DNA of 6,177 bases. Origin: an uncultured Actinomycetes bacterium (GTDB lineage Bacteria; Actinomycetota; Thermoleophilia; Solirubrobacterales; Thermoleophilaceae). Within the stretch, counting starts at the first letter, position 1; each line of letters begins with the position of its first letter. The position numbers and the translations under genes are program-made. The stretch is from NCBI GenBank assembly GCA_946481495.1, contig CAMLNW010000172.1, positions 1-6,177 on the forward strand, written 5' to 3'. The notes under the pieces are model-generated. The model had not been told where the DNA came from, did no database searches, and was given only the letters and a program-made list of their open reading frames with translations. Positions 1 through 6,046 of the stretch are shown piece after piece.

Positions 1-37
1 GCAGCGGTGACCGATAGCGATGCTCTGTCGCGTGCAT
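1..37 (-). CDS. Start of a divergent gene running off the left edge (partial)
   Basis: Only the first 12 codons are visible, starting at ATG 37-35 on the minus strand and reading MHATEHRYRSPL to the window edge without a stop. The start is proposed because a TACGCT -10-like box lies exactly 7 nt upstream (50-45), the same geometry as other genes here, and because the paired operators at 59-94 lie between this start and the TetR gene. TetR-family regulators commonly sit divergently from a gene they control. The product cannot be identified from 12 residues. The frame is too short to test for coding bias, so the call rests on the promoter layout alone. Confidence 0.35.
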   Translation of the reverse strand, partial: MHATEHRYRSPL

Positions 38-44
38 GACGGTC

Positions 45-50
45 AGCGTA
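45..50 (-). promoter_or_regulatory. -10 box of the leftward divergent promoter
   Basis: TACGCT on the minus strand, 7 nt before the ATG at 37, predicts transcription starting at or next to the start codon (leaderless). A -35-like CTGACC/TGACCG lies 18-19 nt upstream, inside operator site 1. A repressor bound there would therefore block this promoter. The identical hexamer drives the rightward gene. Confidence 0.4.
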
Positions 51-58
51 ACACAGCG

Positions 59-76
59 ACTGACCGGTCGGTCAGT
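59..76. promoter_or_regulatory. TetR-type operator, site 1
   Basis: ACTGACCGGTCGGTCAGT is a dyad with perfect 8-bp half-sites around a central GT. The size and form are typical of operators bound by TetR-family dimers. It is 20 bp centre to centre from site 2 and lies between two divergent -10 boxes. The likely ligand-responsive repressor is the TetR protein encoded at 109-675. Confidence 0.75.
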
Positions 77-80
77 TAGG

Positions 81-94
81 TGACCGACCGGTCA
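81..94. promoter_or_regulatory. TetR-type operator, site 2
   Basis: TGACCGACCGGTCA has perfect 6-bp half-sites (TGACCG/CGGTCA) around a central AC. It is the exact reverse complement of the core of site 1 (61-74). It ends 3 bp before the TACGCT -10 box of the TetR gene, so occupancy would block that promoter. Confidence 0.75.
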
Positions 95-96
95 GG

Positions 97-102
97 TACG
101 CT
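97..102 (+). promoter_or_regulatory. -10 box of the TetR gene, leaderless
   Basis: TACGCT is followed by 6 nt and then the GTG start at 109, so transcription should begin at or beside the start codon. No convincing Shine-Dalgarno sequence and no good -35 hexamer are visible. The place for a -35 (about 73-79) lies between the two operator sites. Confidence 0.5.
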
Positions 103-108
103 GGTCGG

Positions 109-675
109 GTGAGCGCTCCGACAGCACCTCGGCCGCGACGCGACACGCGCGAGGTGCTGCTTGACGCGGGCGTCGCAGTCGCTGAGCAGCATGGCCTCGC
201 GGGCCTGAGCGTCAACCGAGTCGTGGCGACCGCCGGTGTTGCGAAGGGCACCTTCTACGTCCACTTCACCGACCGCGCCGCGTTCGTGGACGCGCTCCAC
301 GCGCGCTTCCATGCTCACGTCGATGAGGCGGTTGCGGCAGCGGTGAAGGGAACCCCGCCAGGCGCCGACCGAATCGTGCGCGGCGCCGAGGCCTATCTCG
401 ATGTCTGCCTCGAGGACCGAGCCGTCAAGGCGCTGGCGCTCGAGGCGCGCTCGGACCCTGACTTGTCGGCGCCGATGGCCGCCCGCTACGACCGCGTCTC
501 CTCGTCCGCCGTGCCGAGCTTCAAGGCGATGGACTGGCGCGACGCGTCCGCCGCTGCCCAGCTCTTCGCCGCGATGACCGCCGAGATCGCGATCCGCGAG
601 CTCGACGCGGGCCGGCGACTCCCCGCCGCACGCCGCGCATTGCGCCGCTTCCTCGTTGGCCCCGGCGTTGACTGA
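109..675 (+). CDS. TetR/AcrR-family transcriptional regulator, probable repressor of the adjacent efflux locus
   Basis: The 188-residue protein has the TetR N-terminal DNA-binding fold. A helix at about residues 13-29 is followed by a helix-turn-helix at about 33-53, ending in the family signature KGTFYVHF (46-53). The rest is an alpha-helical ligand-binding and dimerisation domain of normal family length, which is too variable to name a ligand. The GTG start at 109 is chosen because the TANNNT box at 97-102 fits a leaderless start there and because it leaves a short basic N-terminal arm (RPRR). Two palindromic operators lie directly upstream, so negative autoregulation is likely. The DHA2 efflux gene begins 30 bp downstream, a common pairing in which the regulator senses a toxic compound and releases the pump. 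The family assignment is certain; the target and ligand are inferred. Confidence 0.92.
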   Translation: MSAPTAPRPRRDTREVLLDAGVAVAEQHGLAGLSVNRVVATAGVAKGTFYVHFTDRAAFVDALHARFHAHVDEAVAAAVKGTPPGADRIVRGAEAYLDVCLEDRAVKALALEARSDPDLSAPMAARYDRVSSSAVPSFKAMDWRDASAAAQLFAAMTAEIAIRELDAGRRLPAARRALRRFLVGPGVD

Positions 676-697
676 CGGCCACTCCGCGCCGTAGTGT
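668..697 (+). promoter_or_regulatory. Promoter of the efflux gene inside the TetR gene end
   Basis: TTGACT at 668-673 and TAGTGT at 692-697 are separated by 18 nt and resemble a housekeeping sigma promoter. The -35 overlaps the last codons and stop of the TetR gene. The -10 ends 8 nt before ATG 706, so the mRNA would be leaderless or nearly so. The pump could therefore be expressed apart from readthrough of the TetR promoter. Only a single degenerate half-site (TGACGG, 674-679) resembles the operators. Confidence 0.5.
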
Positions 698-705
698 CTC
701 CGTCG

Positions 706-2274
706 ATGCCCGCTGGCGGCAATAAGACGCTGGTTCTCGCGGCGATGATCTTCGCCGTGTCGATGACCTTCATCGACCAGACGATCGTCGCGCTGGCAAT
801 CCCGGACCTGCAGAAGGACCTCGGGCTGTCGGCGACCGGGACGCAGTGGATCATCAACGCCTACCTGCTGTCGCTGTCGGCGCTGTTCGCCTTCGGTGGG
901 CGGCTGGCGGACATTGCCGGGCATCGGAGGATGGTGGTCATCGGGGTCGTCACCTTCGCCGGCGCTTCGGCGCTCTGTGGCGCGACGCCGACCGGCGACG
1001 TCGCCGAGGCGTGGATGATCTTCTTCCGCGTCGTCCAGGGCGCGGGTGCCGCCATGATGATCCCCGCCGCGCTGGCGATCGTCGTCTCGACGTTCCCGAT
1101 CGGCGAGCGCGGCAAGGCACTCGCGCTGTTCTTCGGCATCACCGGCGCGCTGACCGCGGTCGGACCGCTCGCTGGCGGTTACCTGACCGAGTGGACCTGG
1201 CGCTCGATCTTCTGGGTCAACGTGCCGGTCGCGATCATCGCGCTGATCCTGACGGCGCGCGCCAAGCCGTCCGACACTCGCAGCGCGGCGCCGATCGACT
1301 GGGCCGGGACCGGTCTGATCGCCTCGGGCATGGCGCTCGCGGTGCTCGGCCTGCAACAGGCGAGCCAGTGGGGCTGGGGCAGCGTCGCGACGATCGGCTG
1401 CATCGTCGCCGGCGTACTGCTGCTGGTGGCGGTCGTGCGCTACGAGCTGACCGTCGAGCATCCGCTGATCGACGTGAGGATCTTCCGCAACCGCGGCTTC
1501 TCGGCGGCCAACGGCGTTCTGTTCCTCCTGATGATGGTCTTCATCTCGGTCTTCTTCTTCACGAGCATGTACGCCCAGATCTCGCTCGGCGAGGACGCAT
1601 CGGCAGCCGGCCTCTACCTGCTCGTCTTCTTCGGCGGCTTCGGCGTCGCGTCGCAGTGGAGCGGCCGGATCTACGACGCCAAGGGCGTCCGCGCCGCCGC
1701 GATACCCGGTTGCGCGCTGGCGGCGGTCGGCTTCTACCTCTGGGCCGGCAGCCTCGACGACTTCAGTCTCGGCGACCAGTGGATCTACATCGTCATGACC
1801 GGCGCGGGCGTCGGCTTCGTGCTGGGACCAGCGAGCACCGACGCGCTCAACCGCGTCGCGAGCAACCGCTACGGCGAGGCGACCGGGATCAACCAGACGC
1901 TGCGCAACTTCGGCGCGAGCATCGGGCTGGCGGTGCTCGGGACGATCCTGATCAACCAGAACCGGTCGAACATCGAGAGCTCGCTCGGCGAGCTTGGCAT
2001 CCCGAAAGGGCGTGCCGACCAGATCGCCGACGCGCTCTCGCAATCGGGCGGCGGCAGCGCGAGCTCGTTCGGCGAGACCAGCGGCCGGGCGGCGCAGCGC
2101 GCCTTCGAGGCGGTCCAGCACGACTTTGCTAACGCGACCCAGACGATCTTCTACGTGATGGCCGGGATCATGGTCTTCACCTTCGTCGTCGCTCACTTCT
2201 GGCTGCCGAAGGACCGCGTCGAGGCGGTCGTCGAGCCGGGTGACGACGCGACCGCGCCGGCTAGCTCAGGCTGA
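706..2274 (+). CDS. DHA2-family (14-helix) MFS drug efflux transporter, EmrB/QacA type
   Basis: An inner-membrane proton-coupled exporter of 522 residues, the usual DHA2 length. About 14 hydrophobic segments can be counted. Family motifs appear in order: an acidic residue in helix 1 (D24 in FIDQTIVALAIP), motif A GGRLADIAGHRR (64-75) in the 2-3 loop, motif B RVVQGAGAAMMIP (108-120), and the antiporter motif C GITGALTAVGPLAGG (144-158). The typical INQTLRNFGASIGLAVLG lies before helix 13, followed by a polar Gly/Ser-rich loop and a final helix ending HFWLP. ATG 706 is preferred over an in-frame GTG at 694, because 694 falls within the apparent -10 box and only adds four residues. The substrate cannot be read from sequence; cationic drugs, dyes or antibiotics are usual for the family. 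Its 3' end overlaps the convergent TetR gene by 9 bp. Confidence 0.92.
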   Translation: MPAGGNKTLVLAAMIFAVSMTFIDQTIVALAIPDLQKDLGLSATGTQWIINAYLLSLSALFAFGGRLADIAGHRRMVVIGVVTFAGASALCGATPTGDVAEAWMIFFRVVQGAGAAMMIPAALAIVVSTFPIGERGKALALFFGITGALTAVGPLAGGYLTEWTWRSIFWVNVPVAIIALILTARAKPSDTRSAAPIDWAGTGLIASGMALAVLGLQQASQWGWGSVATIGCIVAGVLLLVAVVRYELTVEHPLIDVRIFRNRGFSAANGVLFLLMMVFISVFFFTSMYAQISLGEDASAAGLYLLVFFGGFGVASQWSGRIYDAKGVRAAAIPGCALAAVGFYLWAGSLDDFSLGDQWIYIVMTGAGVGFVLGPASTDALNRVASNRYGEATGINQTLRNFGASIGLAVLGTILINQNRSNIESSLGELGIPKGRADQIADALSQSGGGSASSFGETSGRAAQRAFEAVQHDFANATQTIFYVMAGIMVFTFVVAHFWLPKDRVEAVVEPGDDATAPASSG

Positions 2275-2874
2275 CTCGAATAGCAGGCTGCGGCCGCGCA
2301 GCAGCGCGCGGGTGGCGGCGGCAGCGCGCTGCTCGACGGCGGTGACGGGATCGTCGCCGTCGAGTTGGAGGGCGGCGTGGCCGTGGGCGACGCTGGCGAT
2401 CGCCCAAACGAGTTGCAGGGCGAGCTCTGGGTCGCCGTCGGGAGCGAGGCGTGCGGCGACGTCGGAAACGAGGGTGAGTGTCGCCTCGGCTGCCTCCCCC
2501 AGTGCGGGGTAGCGGGTCTTGTCGAGGCCGGCACCGAAGAGGACGTCGAACATCGCGCTGCGCTCGGCGGCGAAGCGGACGTAGGCAGAGGCGACGGCGG
2601 CGAGCTGATCGGCTGGCTGCGAGGCATTCGCCAGCGCTGTCTCGAAGCGGCTTCGCAGTTCCTCGTAGCCGCGAATGGCGGCTGCCGCGAGCAGCTCGTC
2701 GCGGTCGGCGAAGTGGCGGTAGGGGGCGGAGGTGCTGACGCCGGTCCGGCGTGCGACCTCGACGACTGAGAAGCCGCGCGTGCCCTGCTCGGCGATCAGC
2801 TCGAGCGTCGCGTCGACGAGCGCGGCGGGTAGGTCGCCGTGGTGGTAGGCGGCTCGCTGACGGGTAGTCGACAT
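2266..2874 (-). CDS. TetR-family regulator with WHG-type C-terminal domain
   Basis: The 202-residue protein begins MSTTRQRAAYHHGDLPAALV, the typical opening of the TetR subgroup with a YHHGDL motif. The helix-turn-helix is at about 35-55 (FSVVEVARRTGVSTSAPYRHF). The C-terminal half carries the pattern that names the WHG domain, W157 followed by H164-G165, with FDVLFGAG (109-116) upstream as in that group. ATG 2874 is chosen over an in-frame GTG at 2919 and an ATG at 2913, because both lie inside a palindromic operator and would add residues before the conserved start. The gene is divergent from a dehydrogenase gene, with two palindromes in between, so it probably represses itself and the dehydrogenase. 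The ligand may be the dehydrogenase substrate or a related small molecule, but this is inference. Confidence 0.93.
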   Translation of the reverse strand: MSTTRQRAAYHHGDLPAALVDATLELIAEQGTRGFSVVEVARRTGVSTSAPYRHFADRDELLAAAAIRGYEELRSRFETALANASQPADQLAAVASAYVRFAAERSAMFDVLFGAGLDKTRYPALGEAAEATLTLVSDVAARLAPDGDPELALQLVWAIASVAHGHAALQLDGDDPVTAVEQRAAAATRALLRGRSLLFESA

Positions 2875-2885
2875 CGCGGTTGGAG

Positions 2886-2891
2886 ACAGTA
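2886..2891 (-). promoter_or_regulatory. Possible -10 box of the WHG-TetR gene
   Basis: TACTGT on the minus strand lies 11 nt before ATG 2874, predicting a leader of only a few nucleotides. The expected -35 position (about 2909-2914) falls inside the 19-bp palindrome at 2903-2921. No Shine-Dalgarno sequence is visible before the ATG. Confidence 0.4.
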
Positions 2892-2902
2892 TCCGGACGG
2901 CA

Positions 2903-2921
2903 ATGTGAGACATTCTCACAT
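2903..2921. promoter_or_regulatory. Palindromic operator A between the WHG-TetR and dehydrogenase genes
   Basis: ATGTGAGACATTCTCACAT has perfect 8-bp arms around a central CAT. It covers the expected -35 regions of both divergent promoters. The AT-rich composition stands out from the surrounding GC-rich DNA. The probable ligand is the WHG-TetR dimer encoded next door. Confidence 0.78.
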
Positions 2922-2924
2922 AAG

Positions 2925-2943
2925 ATGTTAGGGTCTCTTACAT
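2925..2943. promoter_or_regulatory. Palindromic operator B, weaker copy of operator A
   Basis: ATGTTAGGGTCTCTTACAT is also 19 bp, with 7 of 9 arm positions paired. It shares the outer ATGT/ACAT and most inner positions with operator A. Its centre (2934) is 22 bp from that of operator A (2912), about two helical turns, so two dimers could bind on similar faces. It overlaps the likely -10 box of the dehydrogenase promoter. Confidence 0.65.
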
Positions 2944-2944
2944 T
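2939..2944 (+). promoter_or_regulatory. Probable -10 box of the dehydrogenase promoter
   Basis: TACATT lies at the right edge of operator B. A transcript starting about 7 nt downstream would carry a leader of roughly 25 nt containing the purine-rich ribosome-binding site. TAGGGT at 2929-2934 is an alternative -10. No strong -35 is visible. Confidence 0.38.
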
Positions 2945-2961
2945 AGGGGATGGGCAAGCGA

Positions 2962-2972
2962 AGAGGTGGAGG
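2962..2972 (+). promoter_or_regulatory. Ribosome-binding site of the dehydrogenase gene
   Basis: AGAGGTGGAGG ends 4 nt before ATG 2977, with an alternative AGAGG core about 10 nt before it. This sets the start at 2977 and argues against the in-frame ATG at 2950, which would place this purine run inside the coding sequence. It is the only clear Shine-Dalgarno sequence in the window. Confidence 0.65.
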
Positions 2973-2976
2973 ATCG

Positions 2977-3915
2977 ATGAGCGAGAAGTGGACGGCGGAG
3001 CAGATACCGAGTCAGGCGGGTCGTGTGGCGGTGGTGACGGGGGCGAACAGCGGGCTCGGGCTGATCACCGCGCGTGAGCTCGCACGCGCTGGGGCGAACG
3101 TCGTGATGGCCTGTCGCAATGCCGAGAAGGCGGCTAGCGCGGCCGACACCGTCCGCGCGGCGGCGCCCGAGGCAAACATCGAGGTCGAGGCGCTCGACCT
3201 CGCCAGCCTTCGGTCGGTGAGCGAGTTTGCGCAGCGCTTCCGTGCCACGCACGACTCGCTCGACTTGCTGATCAACAACGCCGGCGTGATGGCGGTGTCG
3301 CCACGCGGTGAGACGGCGGACGGCTTCGAGCGCCAGTTCGGCACCAACCACCTCGGCCACTTCGCCTTGACCGCGCAATTGATCGACATGCTCGAGGGTC
3401 GCGACGACGCGCGCGTGGTCACGCTCAGCAGCAACGCCCACAAGCTCGGCAAGATCCGCTTCGACGACCTCCAGGGCGAGTCCGGCCGCTACCGCCGCTG
3501 GCGCGCCTACTGCCAGTCGAAGCTCGCCAACCTGCTGTTCGCGCTCGAGCTCCACCGCCGCCTGCGCGCCGCGGACTCGAACGTCAAGAGCATCGGCGCC
3601 CATCCGGGCTACTCGCACACCAACCTCCAGTTCGCGCAGCCGCCGCTGGTCGACCGGGCGATCATGCGCGTCACCAACGCGCTCGGTGCCCAGGACGCCG
3701 AGCTGGGCACGCTGCCGCAGCTCTACGCGGCAACGAACCCGGACGTCAAGGGCGGGCAGTACGTTGGCCCGGACGGCTTCAACGAGCAGCGCGGCTATCC
3801 GCAGATCGCGACCCCGGCGAAGGCGGCTCGTGACGAGGAGACGGCGCGCAAGCTGTGGGAGGTCTCGGAGGAGTTGACCGGGGTGCCCTGGGAGCTCGCG
3901 GCAGCCGTGGCCTGA
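2977..3915 (+). CDS. Short-chain dehydrogenase/reductase, retinol-dehydrogenase-like, NADP(H) type
   Basis: A cytoplasmic oxidoreductase of 312 residues, normal for the long-tailed classical SDRs related to retinol dehydrogenases and WWOX. Visible features in order: cofactor motif TGANSGLG (21-28); ACRN (45-48), whose Arg47 after strand 2 suggests NADP(H); EALDLASL (71-78) contacting the adenine; NNAG (100-103); and the catalytic set Asn124 (in NHLGHF), Ser151/152, Tyr178 and Lys182 (YxxxK). A HPGYSHTNL segment follows, as in the family. It interconverts a hydroxyl and a carbonyl; the substrate cannot be deduced. Divergence from the WHG-TetR gene and the paired palindromes imply repression until an inducer, perhaps its own substrate, appears. 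No membrane anchor is seen. Confidence 0.93.
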   Translation: MSEKWTAEQIPSQAGRVAVVTGANSGLGLITARELARAGANVVMACRNAEKAASAADTVRAAAPEANIEVEALDLASLRSVSEFAQRFRATHDSLDLLINNAGVMAVSPRGETADGFERQFGTNHLGHFALTAQLIDMLEGRDDARVVTLSSNAHKLGKIRFDDLQGESGRYRRWRAYCQSKLANLLFALELHRRLRAADSNVKSIGAHPGYSHTNLQFAQPPLVDRAIMRVTNALGAQDAELGTLPQLYAATNPDVKGGQYVGPDGFNEQRGYPQIATPAKAARDEETARKLWEVSEELTGVPWELAAAVA

Positions 3916-3930
3916 ACTGCCACCGCGAGG

Positions 3931-3958
3931 TTTGGAAAGCCGGTTGCGGGGCTAGCCT
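3931..3958 (+). promoter_or_regulatory. Promoter of the secreted sugar-dehydrogenase-like gene
   Basis: TTTGGA (3931-3936) and TAGCCT (3953-3958) are 16 nt apart. The -10 ends 6 nt before GTG 3965, the same spacing as for the TetR gene at 109. This points to leaderless transcription and gives this gene a promoter of its own in the 49-bp gap after the dehydrogenase gene, where no terminator hairpin is seen. Confidence 0.5.
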
Positions 3959-3964
3959 TGACGC

Positions 3965-5536
3965 GTGACGCGTGGGGTCGTCTCCGGGGTGCTGGTCGCC
4001 GCAGCTCTGCTGCTGGTGCCCGCTTCCGCGTCCGCCATCACGCTGGTTCCATTGGCGCCTGCGTCGACGTGGGGGTCGTCGCCGATGTTCCTGACTGCGC
4101 CGAGCAACGACCCGCGGCTGTTCGTGGTCGAGCGTTCCGGCGCGGTGCGAGTCGTCAAGGGCGGCGTCGTCTCGGCGCAGCCGTTCCTGTCGATCCCCAA
4201 TGTCGACACGCTCGGCGAGCGCGGTTTGCAGTCGATCGCCTTCGCGCCTGACTATGCGACGAGCGGCCTGCTCTATGCCTTCTATACCGCTCTCGGGGCT
4301 GACTCGCTCGATTCCGGCGCCATGCGCGGCGATGTGCGCGTCGTCGAGTACCGCCGCTCGGTCGGCGATCCCGACGTCGCCGACCCAGCTTCCGCGCGTC
4401 TGGTACTCAAAGTGCCGCACGGCGCCGACAACCACAACGGCGGCCAGCTCGCGTTCGGGCACGACGGCCTGCTCTACATCACGATCGGCGACAACGCGGT
4501 CAGCGCCAACTCCCAGGACCTCGCCAATCTGCTCGGCAAGGTGCTGCGGATCGACCCGCCCGACCCCGACGGCATCGGGTCGCAGACGTACGCGATACCA
4601 GCCTCGAACCCGTTCCTGACGAATCCCGGTGCGCGCGAGGAGATCTACGCGCTCGGCCTGCGCAACCCATTCCGGGCGTCGATCGCGCCGAATGGCGCGC
4701 TAGTCGTCGGCGACGTCGGCAGCGGCCTGAACGAGGAGGTGAACGTTCTGGCCTCCGGTGGCGGCAACTACGGCTGGCCGAACTGCGAGGGCTCCTGCTC
4801 GACACCGAACGCTGCGCTTGCCGATCCGTTCTTCTCCTACCCGCACTCCGGCCCAACGGTCTGCGCGGTGATCGGCGGTCACGTCGTGCGCGACTTCGAC
4901 CTCCCGGAGCTGATCGGCCGTTATCTCTACGGCGATCTTTGCGCGAGCGATCTGCGGACGCTGAACCTCGGCGCCGCGGGTGGCGATCCACGGCAGGCCG
5001 GCGCGTCGCTTCCCACCGCCTCGCTCCAGTCATTCGGGGAGAGCGCCGGTGGCTGCGCCTACGCGCTCACCGCGACCGACGTCTACCGCGTGGTGCCGGA
5101 CGCGAGCGCCCCGGCGCAGTGCCCACGCTCGAGCATCCCGGTTCCACAGACCAGGAGCGGGCGCGACACCACCAAGCCGCGACTGACCTTGAAGCTGCGC
5201 AAGCGCCAGCGGCTCGGTCGCTTCGTCACGCTCACGGCGCGCTGCTCGGAGCGCTGCGCGCTGCGGGCAAGCGGCCGGTTGCGCTTCGCGGCCAAGCCGA
5301 GGGCGCGCGCCGCCAAGGCTCCGGTCAAGCTCCGGGGTGCGACTCGGCGCGTTCGCGCCAACACCAGCGTCCGCCTGCGCCTGCGTACGACCAGGCCGCT
5401 GCGCAAGCGTGCGCGCAAGGCGCTGAAGGCCAAGCGCAGCGTGGTGGCGCGCATCGCGATCGTTGCCACCGACGCGGCCCGCAACAGCTCGCGTAAGCAT
5501 GTGCGGGTGACGCTGCTGCTGCCTCGCCCGCGCTAG
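3965..5536 (+). CDS. Secreted PQQ-type glucose/sorbosone dehydrogenase-like beta-propeller with basic C-terminal tail
   Basis: The 523-residue protein opens with a signal peptide: Arg3, a hydrophobic core at about 5-18, and an ASASA cleavage region near 20-24. Residues of about 25-390 match the soluble aldose (glucose/sorbosone) dehydrogenase propeller. Family landmarks are GERGLQSIAFAPDY, D-N-H-N-G-G-Q-L around His157 (the position of the catalytic base in soluble glucose dehydrogenase), GLRNPFR (231-237), NYGWP (268-272) and a closing VYRV. Such enzymes oxidise sugars outside the cytoplasm using PQQ, but many homologues have no proven activity and no PQQ synthesis genes are in view. Cys274/278 and Cys427/431 may form disulfides, in keeping with export. 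Residues of about 400-523 are an unusual Arg/Lys-rich tail. The GTG start is supported by the promoter spacing and by the signal peptide. Its stop overlaps that of the convergent carbonic anhydrase gene. Confidence 0.85.
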   Translation: MTRGVVSGVLVAAALLLVPASASAITLVPLAPASTWGSSPMFLTAPSNDPRLFVVERSGAVRVVKGGVVSAQPFLSIPNVDTLGERGLQSIAFAPDYATSGLLYAFYTALGADSLDSGAMRGDVRVVEYRRSVGDPDVADPASARLVLKVPHGADNHNGGQLAFGHDGLLYITIGDNAVSANSQDLANLLGKVLRIDPPDPDGIGSQTYAIPASNPFLTNPGAREEIYALGLRNPFRASIAPNGALVVGDVGSGLNEEVNVLASGGGNYGWPNCEGSCSTPNAALADPFFSYPHSGPTVCAVIGGHVVRDFDLPELIGRYLYGDLCASDLRTLNLGAAGGDPRQAGASLPTASLQSFGESAGGCAYALTATDVYRVVPDASAPAQCPRSSIPVPQTRSGRDTTKPRLTLKLRKRQRLGRFVTLTARCSERCALRASGRLRFAAKPRARAAKAPVKLRGATRRVRANTSVRLRLRTTRPLRKRARKALKAKRSVVARIAIVATDAARNSSRKHVRVTLLLPRPR

Positions 5537-5539
5537 CGC
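5530..5539. other. Shared palindrome at two convergent stop codons
   Basis: GCGCTAGCGC is a perfect 10-bp palindrome. Its central CTAG (5533-5536) supplies the TAG stop of the plus-strand gene (5534-5536) and of the minus-strand gene (5535-5533). It has no loop and no U-tract, so it is not an intrinsic terminator. The genes therefore have no terminator between them. Confidence 0.8.
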
Positions 5540-6039
5540 TCGTCGTCGACGTGGACCTCGTGCAGGCGGTGTGTGTCGACGTCGTAGACGAAGCCACGCA
5601 CGAGATCGCGGTGCGGCACGAACTCCGAACGCCGGACGCGCAGGATTGACTGGCGGACGTCGGCGTCGGCGTCGGCGAACGACTCGATTGCGAATGCGGG
5701 CGCGACGCCGGTCGCCTCCTGCAACTCGGCGCGGAAGCCGTCGTCGGTCAGCTTCTGCATGCCGCAGTCGGTGTGGTGGATCAGCATCACCTCGCGCGTC
5801 TCGAGCTTGCGCTGCGAGATCGCCAGCGAGCGGATCACGTCGTCGGTGATCACCCCGCCGGCGTTGCGCAGAACGTGCGCCTCGCCGTGGCCGAGGCCGA
5901 GCGCGGCGAAGACGTCGAGCCGCGAGTCCATGCAGGTGACGATCGCCAGCTTGCGCTGTGGGCGGACGTCGAGGTGCCGCGTCGGCAGCGAGTCTGCGAA
6001 CGCCTGGTTGTTGGCGACGAGCTGGTCGATCACGTCCAC
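5533..6039 (-). CDS. Beta-class carbonic anhydrase, small Rv1284-like form
   Basis: A cytoplasmic zinc enzyme interconverting CO2 and bicarbonate. With the start used here it has 168 residues, close to the compact mycobacterial Rv1284 protein (163 as I recall it). Zinc ligands are Cys36 (in CMDSRLDV), His89 and Cys92 (in HHTDCGM); the Asp38-Arg40 dyad is present. NAGGVITDDVIRSLAISQ is near-identical to the same family block. GTG 6039 is preferred over ATG 6057: the resulting MDVIDQLVANN lines up with the start of the Rv1284 type, and a TAGGCT -10 box sits 7 nt upstream, whereas starting at 6057 would put that box inside the gene. The neighbours suggest no special role; bicarbonate supply for carboxylases or pH balance is usual for the family. 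Confidence 0.92.
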   Translation of the reverse strand: MDVIDQLVANNQAFADSLPTRHLDVRPQRKLAIVTCMDSRLDVFAALGLGHGEAHVLRNAGGVITDDVIRSLAISQRKLETREVMLIHHTDCGMQKLTDDGFRAELQEATGVAPAFAIESFADADADVRQSILRVRRSEFVPHRDLVRGFVYDVDTHRLHEVHVDDER

Positions 6040-6046
6040 GGCCGGC

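Noticed and set aside
694..705. GTG 694 as start of the efflux gene
   Set aside because: The codon lies within the apparent TAGTGT -10 box and adds only four non-conserved residues.
846..2132. Plus-strand 428-codon frame inside the efflux gene
   Set aside because: An Arg-rich shifted-frame shadow of the transporter; no domain and no start signal.
76..2196. Very long minus-strand open frame (706 codons) opposite the TetR and efflux genes
   Set aside because: Its product is a run of Arg, Asp, Glu, His and Gln with no fold, as expected for the antisense of GC-rich genes. Both plus-strand genes have clear families.
2875..2919. Upstream in-frame starts (GTG 2919, ATG 2913) for the WHG-TetR
   Set aside because: They fall within operator A, and the extension precedes the conserved YHHGDL opening.
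2950..2976. ATG 2950 as start of the dehydrogenase gene
   Set aside because: A good Shine-Dalgarno sequence lies between it and ATG 2977, and the extra residues (Lys/Arg/Gly) are encoded by that purine-rich site.
2938..3618. Minus-strand frame of 226 codons opposite the dehydrogenase gene
   Set aside because: Antisense shadow of a fully motif-complete SDR gene; no recognisable domain.
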